Assembly: GCF_022448905.1 (NCBI RefSeq)
Contig: NZ_JAKVCW010000002.1
Coordinates: 186,001 to 250,000 of the forward strand
Direction of reading: 5' to 3'
Length of the DNA stretch: 64,000 bases
From: Shimia sp.
Lineage (GTDB): Bacteria > Pseudomonadota > Alphaproteobacteria > Rhodobacterales > Rhodobacteraceae
Numbering within the stretch: position 1 is the stretch's first letter; every line of letters starts with the position of its first letter. A model generated the notes under the pieces. It saw nothing but the letters and a program-made list of their open reading frames with translations. It did not search any database and was not told the DNA's origin. A program made the position numbers and the translations under genes. Shown here in pieces: positions 61,101 to 64,000 of this stretch.

Positions 61101-61810
61101 ACTCTGACGGCTCCTTGGGCGAAATCTTCATCGACATGCACAAGGAAGGCGCTGGCTTCCGCGCGATGATGAACAACTTCGCCATCGCCGTCTCGGTTGG
61201 CCTGCAATACGGCGTCCCGCTTGAAGAATTTGTCGATGCCTTTACCTTCACCAAATTTGAACCTGCCGGCATGGTGCAGGGCAACGACTCCATCAAAAAC
61301 GCCACCTCGATCCTCGATTACATCTTCCGCGAATTGGCCGTGTCTTACCTCGACCGCACCGATCTTGCGCACATCAAGCCAGAAGGCACCACGTTTGACG
61401 ATGTTGGACGTGGCGAGGAAGAAGGCGTTTCCAACGTGTCCGAACTGTCCGACACCGCCGCGACTCGCTCGCTTGAGGTCCTGAAACAGATCTCCTCCAC
61501 CGGCTATTTGCGCAAGCGCCTGCCCCAGGAACTGGTCGTTCTGAACGGCGGCGGCAACATTTCTGTGGATAACTCGGACGCTGTGAAAAATCTGGCCACT
61601 TTGGTGCCGGAAACCGCTGGCGCGACCGTATCAGACGTGGCAACAAGCGCCTCCGTCACGGCAGCTGTGGCCCCGATGGATGAACGGGCCAAGGCCAAGA
61701 TGCAGGGGTATGAGGGAGACCCCTGTGGCGATTGCGGCAACTACACGCTGGTGCGCAACGGCACCTGCATGAAATGCAACACCTGCGGCGCCACCTCGGG
61801 CTGCAGCTAA
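58145..61810 (+). CDS. nrdJ: vitamin B12-dependent (class II) ribonucleotide reductase
   Basis: 1221 aa from the ATG at 58145 ([20 protein letters not shown]). Reduces ribonucleotides to deoxyribonucleotides with adenosylcobalamin, with or without oxygen. Landmarks: substrate-side Cys in [31 protein letters not shown], the active-site loop [20 protein letters not shown] (Cys and Glu), [18 protein letters not shown], and the C-terminal redox tail with Cys pairs ([21 protein letters not shown]). Length is typical of the long alphaproteobacterial form. The long leader carries NrdR/DnaA-like sites. A 63-aa gene follows at 10 bases. Confidence 0.96.
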   Translation: MKIQRRFTKTGQDAYADLDFVTTESEIRNPDGTIVFHLDDIEVPASWSQVASDVIAQKYFRKAGVPAKLRKVREKGVPEFLWRSVPANEDVTIGGETSAKQVFDRLAGAWTYWGWKGGYFSTEDDARAYFDEMRYMLATQRAAPNSPQWFNTGLHWAYGIDGPSQGHYYVDYKTGKLTKSKSAYEHPQPHACFIQSVADDLVGEGGIMDLWVREARLFKYGSGTGTNFSSLRADGESLSGGGKSSGLMGFLKIGDRAAGAIKSGGTTRRAAKMVIVDADHPDIEEYINWKVKEEQKVASIVAGSKMHEQKLNGIFDAIKAWDGAEADAYDAKTNDGLKSAIRDAKKSMIPETYIKRVLDYAKQGYASIEFPTYDTDWDSEAYASVSGQNSNNSIRVTDAFLKAVENDDDWELIRRTDGEVAKTIKARKLWEDVGHAAWACADPGIQYHDTVNAWHTCPEDGEIRGSNPCSEYMFLDDTACNLASMNLLSFLKDGVFQADDYMHATRLWTVTLEISVTMAQFPSKEIAQLSYDFRTLGLGYANIGGLLMNMGYGYDSDEGRALGGALTALMTGVAYATSAEMAGELGAFDGYARNSEHMLRVIRNHRRAAQGLTSGYEGLAVKPVPLDTENCPDQVLVELAKSAWDEALELGEKNGYRNAQTSVIAPTGTIGLVMDCDTTGIEPDFALVKFKKLAGGGYFKIINRSVPAALEGLGYSSAQIEEIVSYAVGHGTIGNAPGINHTSLIGHGFTTNEIEKIEAALGSAFDIRFVFNQWTLGEEFCTNVLGIPADKLNDPSFELLAHLGYTKADIDLANDHVCGTMTLEGAPHLKEEHYAIFDCANPCGKKGKRYLSVDSHITMMAAAQSFISGAISKTINMPNDATIEDCQKAYELSWSLGIKANALYRDGSKLSQPLAAALVEDDDEAAEVLESGSMQEKAQVLAEKIVEKIVVKEVARGREKMPERRKGYTQKAVVGGHKVYLRTGEYSDGSLGEIFIDMHKEGAGFRAMMNNFAIAVSVGLQYGVPLEEFVDAFTFTKFEPAGMVQGNDSIKNATSILDYIFRELAVSYLDRTDLAHIKPEGTTFDDVGRGEEEGVSNVSELSDTAATRSLEVLKQISSTGYLRKRLPQELVVLNGGGNISVDNSDAVKNLATLVPETAGATVSDVATSASVTAAVAPMDERAKAKMQGYEGDPCGDCGNYTLVRNGTCMKCNTCGATSGCS

Positions 61811-61820
61811 GGAGAAAACC

Positions 61821-62012
61821 GTGACGAAGCGCAGAAGCCTTCTGTCTGAAGAAGACCAAAGCCACGCAACCACCGACACATTGGTGGGCACCATCCGCAT
61901 CAGCGGCGACTGGGCCCGCAAAGTCCGTGGTGAAACCGATGCCCCTGCCCCGCAGGCGGCCAACGACGACTACGCCGAACATCAGCTCTTTGCCGCGCGC
62001 AAAAGCTCCTGA
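61821..62012 (+). CDS. small protein cotranscribed with nrdJ (63 aa)
   Basis: GTG start at 61821 with AAGGAGAAAACC directly before it, 10 bases after the nrdJ stop. Sequence MTKRRSLLSEEDQSHATTDT, then LVGTIRISGDWARKVRGE and an Ala/Asp-rich tail. Soluble, no Cys, no recognised domain. Co-transcription with nrdJ is very likely, so it may be a partner or simply a conserved passenger. Confidence 0.72.
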   Translation: MTKRRSLLSEEDQSHATTDTLVGTIRISGDWARKVRGETDAPAPQAANDDYAEHQLFAARKSS

Positions 62013-62045
62013 TCGGCGCCTCAAGATCCCGGGGGGACCTGGGTA

Positions 62046-62226
62046 GGGGGCCTCGGCCCCCGACGACATAACCCGCTGCCGTCCCTACTCACTGGCAGCG
62101 GCGTTCCACGGAGCGGGTGCGCTCGCTCCGACGACATTCAGGCCGCAGGCAAAAAACATCGAGCGGTAACATAGAGTGAGCCTGAATGGCGAAACTGGGG
62201 GGCCCCGACGGCCCCCCATTTTTTTT
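62046..62226 (+). ncRNA. structured five-hairpin RNA candidate ending in a strong terminator
   Basis: Five consecutive stems are visible: P1 GGGGGC/GCCCCC (62046-62061), P2 CCGCTGCC/GGCAGCGG (62073-62101), P3 CGGAGCG/CGCTCCG (62109-62130), P4 CATTCAGGC (62135-62143) with GCCTGAATG (62180-62188), and P5 TGGGGGGCC/GGCCCCCCA (62196-62218) followed by eight T. The motif GACGACAT directly follows P1 (62062-62069) and P3 (62130-62137). There is no convincing ORF inside. It could be a processed 3' UTR of nrdJ, a small RNA with its own promoter, or a leader element of the DUF3179 gene at 62352. P5 alone is a certain terminator. Confidence 0.55.
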
Positions 62227-62351
62227 GCGCTGGCGTCCAACCGGGCACAAATCTTTCAATCAACTCACTTTCTCCTGAACCAAGTTGATTGGCGCGCGCC
62301 TTCCGTCCTCGGCCACAAAGAAGCACCAGCCCTTTGAGCCAAGGACCGATC

Positions 62352-63713
62352 ATGCCCCTCCGCCTCTCTGCCCTGCTCTGCGCCTTTGCGCTGTCCACAG
62401 CCCTGCCCGCTCAAGCAGAGGAAACGCCGCCCCTGCCCGACTACGTGATCGCGCAATTTGGCACACCGCCCGCTGTGCCCTCCGGCCCCTTGTCCGATAC
62501 CCTCGAGACCGCCGCCGACATGGCCTTTGTCGAAAGCATGCAGCAAGGCACCTGGGGACGTGATCAATCGCTTGCGCTCGACGAGATCGCTGCGTCAGGC
62601 GACCCACGCCTTGCCTGGATCATCAGCGATCTGATGCGATTTGTGACCTCACCCCAATTAAACTTCGTCCTCTCCGAGGCCGCCGCCACTTTGCTGGAAA
62701 TCGACACACCAACCGAAAATACCTGGGGCATCGTCACCGACCACCTGATCGCCTGGGACATCCCCGAACCACCCGACTACCTGCGCTTCAAACGCGCGAT
62801 CTTCACCGCCATCGTGCCTGAATGGGACCCTCTGTTTGTGCCTGGCGACATCGATTGGCGATTGGTCTCCTGGGGCGGCGTGCTGATCGACGACCGCGCG
62901 TTTGACACCACGGATGATCCCTGCAACTGCATCCCCGCCGCCGACACCCCCGAGGTCACCGACGCCGCAAGCGCCACTTGGCTCAAGGATGACGACATTG
63001 TCTTTGGCGTTGAGGTCAATGGCGAATACCGCGCCTACCCGCGCCAGATCATGGAAGTCCGCGAGATGGTCAACGACACCCTTGGCGGGCGCGACCTCGG
63101 CATCCCCTACTGCACCCTCTGCGGCGCCGCGCAAGCCTATTTCACCGACCAAATGCCCGCTGGCGTAGACCGCCCTATCCTGCGCACTTCCGGCCTGCTT
63201 AGTCGCTCGAACAAAGTCATGTACGACCTGACCACCTACTCTGTGTTCGACACCTTCTTAGGCCACGCCGTCACCGGCCCCTTGGCCGACAAGGGCATCA
63301 AGCTTGAACAAGCCGCCGTGGTCACAACCGACTGGGGCACTTGGAAAACCGCCCACCCAGAAACCACAGTTCTCGCTGAATACCTTGCCCTTGGCCGCAA
63401 CCCTGATTTCCGCAATGGCCGCGACGCCAACGGGCCGATTTTCCCGGTGGGTGACGTCGACCCCCGCCTGCCCGTACACGAAGACATCATCGGTATCGTC
63501 ACCGCTTCCGGCCAACCCGTCGCTTTCCAACGCAGCAAAACCCTTGTGGCCCTGCGCAAAGGCGAAAACATCGCCTATGAAAACATCCGTCTCAAACTCG
63601 ACGCAGGTGGCATTCGCGCGGTCGACATAAACGGCGCCGACCTCGGCAGCCACCAAGCCTTCTGGTTCGCTTGGTCCCAGTTTCACCCAGACACCGCCCT
63701 CTGGCCCGGCTAA
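62352..63713 (+). CDS. DUF3179 domain secreted protein
   Basis: Start at 62352 gives a signal peptide (MPLRLSALLCAFALSTALPA, cleavage after AQA) and 453 aa. A helical repeat-like N-terminal part (about 45-190) precedes the DUF3179 domain: DDDIVFGVEVNGEYRAYPRQ, MVNDTLGGRDLGIPYCTLCG with a CxxC (YCTLCG), and later YENIRLKLDAGG. The CxxC and the conserved His/Arg hint at metal or redox chemistry, but the function is unknown. AAGGACCGATC precedes the ATG. Convergent with the LysR gene, stops overlapping by 4 bases. Confidence 0.85.
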   Translation: MPLRLSALLCAFALSTALPAQAEETPPLPDYVIAQFGTPPAVPSGPLSDTLETAADMAFVESMQQGTWGRDQSLALDEIAASGDPRLAWIISDLMRFVTSPQLNFVLSEAAATLLEIDTPTENTWGIVTDHLIAWDIPEPPDYLRFKRAIFTAIVPEWDPLFVPGDIDWRLVSWGGVLIDDRAFDTTDDPCNCIPAADTPEVTDAASATWLKDDDIVFGVEVNGEYRAYPRQIMEVREMVNDTLGGRDLGIPYCTLCGAAQAYFTDQMPAGVDRPILRTSGLLSRSNKVMYDLTTYSVFDTFLGHAVTGPLADKGIKLEQAAVVTTDWGTWKTAHPETTVLAEYLALGRNPDFRNGRDANGPIFPVGDVDPRLPVHEDIIGIVTASGQPVAFQRSKTLVALRKGENIAYENIRLKLDAGGIRAVDINGADLGSHQAFWFAWSQFHPDTALWPG

Positions 63714-64000
63714 CCCACTAGGCTCTCACGCAGAAAATCAATCATCACCCGCGTCTTGCGCGACAGATACCGGCGGTTTGGGTAAAGCACCCAGGCCGCC
63801 GTTTCAAAATCACTCACTGTGGCCTGAAACTTTGGGCACAGCTCCAGCAACCGCCCTTCGGCCAAGTCTTTCGCGACCAGCCAATCCGCCAATAGCGCCA
63901 CGCCGAGCCCTTCCCGCGCAGCCTCCAAAAGCGCCAGTGCATTGGAAAACTTGTACCGCCCTGCCGCGTTTATCTCAAACGCCTCCGAACCCGCACGAAA
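63710..64000 (-). CDS. LysR-family transcriptional regulator, C-terminal part (5' end outside window)
   Basis: The frame is open to the window end, so the N-terminal HTH lies beyond 64000. The visible 96 residues are the end of a LysR substrate-binding domain: SNALALLEAAREGLGVALLA, DWLVAKDLAEGRLLELCPKF, and the final YPNRRYLSRKTRVMIDFLRE. This ending is standard for LysR proteins of the CrgA/DsdC-like subgroup. Target genes are unknown; the convergent DUF3179 gene is not a likely target by orientation. Confidence 0.85.
   Translation of the reverse strand, partial: FRAGSEAFEINAAGRYKFSNALALLEAAREGLGVALLADWLVAKDLAEGRLLELCPKFQATVSDFETAAWVLYPNRRYLSRKTRVMIDFLRESLVG

Noticed and set aside
62046-62226. 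Known housekeeping RNA (SRP, 6S, tmRNA, RNase P)
   Set aside because: The conserved signature sequences of these RNAs are absent, and no tRNA-like end or SRP tetraloop region is seen.

Overview
The window looks like about 64 kb of a chromosome from a marine alphaproteobacterium of the Rhodobacteraceae (Roseobacter group). This rests on gene content: an ALA-synthase HemA of 407 aa with an FnrL-type box, a B12-dependent NrdJ ribonucleotide reductase, a PHA cluster with PhaR operators of the Paracoccus type, an RSP_2614-type PIN protein, DUF2927, DUF2852 and DUF3179 proteins, a TakP-like TRAP system, and GC-rich genes with NGC/NCC codon preference. There is no insertion sequence, integrase, phage gene or CRISPR array. 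Nearly all of the window is ordinary housekeeping and conserved accessory chromosome; the less ordinary material is in the control regions and small genes.

Layout. 1-5.9 kb: a + strand run (DUF2927 protein end, small membrane protein, VWA protein, M48 protease), then a - strand PIN protein and rRNA methyltransferase, a lipoprotein and a NUDIX enzyme. 5.9-11.1 kb: glnE with a coupled small gene, an NTF2-like protein, a YbaK-type deacylase, a DUF2852 membrane protein with a paired operator, and an RDD protein. 11.2-19.1 kb: an unknown membrane protein, then a TRAP transporter operon (dctP-dctQ-dctM) read divergently from a Cache-domain histidine kinase and a NarL-type regulator. 20.3-23.3 kb: the acetolactate synthase operon, preceded by a classical leader-peptide attenuator and with an unrelated small gene between the two subunits. 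23.3-30.6 kb: HTH regulator, Rieske oxygenase with a 70-aa coupled partner, FMN-binding protein, DUF2189 protein, amidase and release factor 2. 30.7-33.1 kb: chemoreceptor with a separate periplasmic Cache-like protein whose signal peptide is out of frame by one base in an A7 run. 33.2-42.6 kb: PBP1A, GST, NUDIX, cell-wall amidase, aminotransferase, M48-TPR protease and DsbA-like protein.

42.8-52.5 kb: RodZ-like protein, hemA with a perfect FNR box, M20 peptidase, tRNA-Asp plus a 5'-truncated copy, a tiny lipoprotein, and two identical tRNA-Val genes that bracket a GlxA-type regulator and a 1006-aa RTX-repeat protein. 52.5-57.6 kb: HU-like protein and the complete PHA granule module (phaR, phaP, phaC and divergent phaZ), with three perfect CTGC-N3-GCAG PhaR operators. 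57.6-64 kb: a long nrdJ leader with overlapping NrdR-like and DnaA boxes, nrdJ with a small downstream gene, a five-hairpin structured intergenic segment ending in a strong terminator, a DUF3179 protein and the C-terminal part of a LysR regulator.

How the parts work together: PhaC makes PHA, PhaP coats the granule, PhaZ mobilises it, and PhaR probably senses PHA and frees the phaP and phaC/phaZ promoters. The two-component pair probably switches on the neighbouring TRAP importer for an organic acid. The ilv leader should couple acetolactate synthase output to charged Leu/Val/Ile tRNA. HemA expression should rise when oxygen falls. The dNTP supply by NrdJ should respond to NrdR and perhaps DnaA. 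The most promising undescribed items are the structured RNA-like segment at 62046-62226, the paired operator at 9964-10040, the NrdR/DnaA composite site at 57663-57710 and the split Cache sensor.
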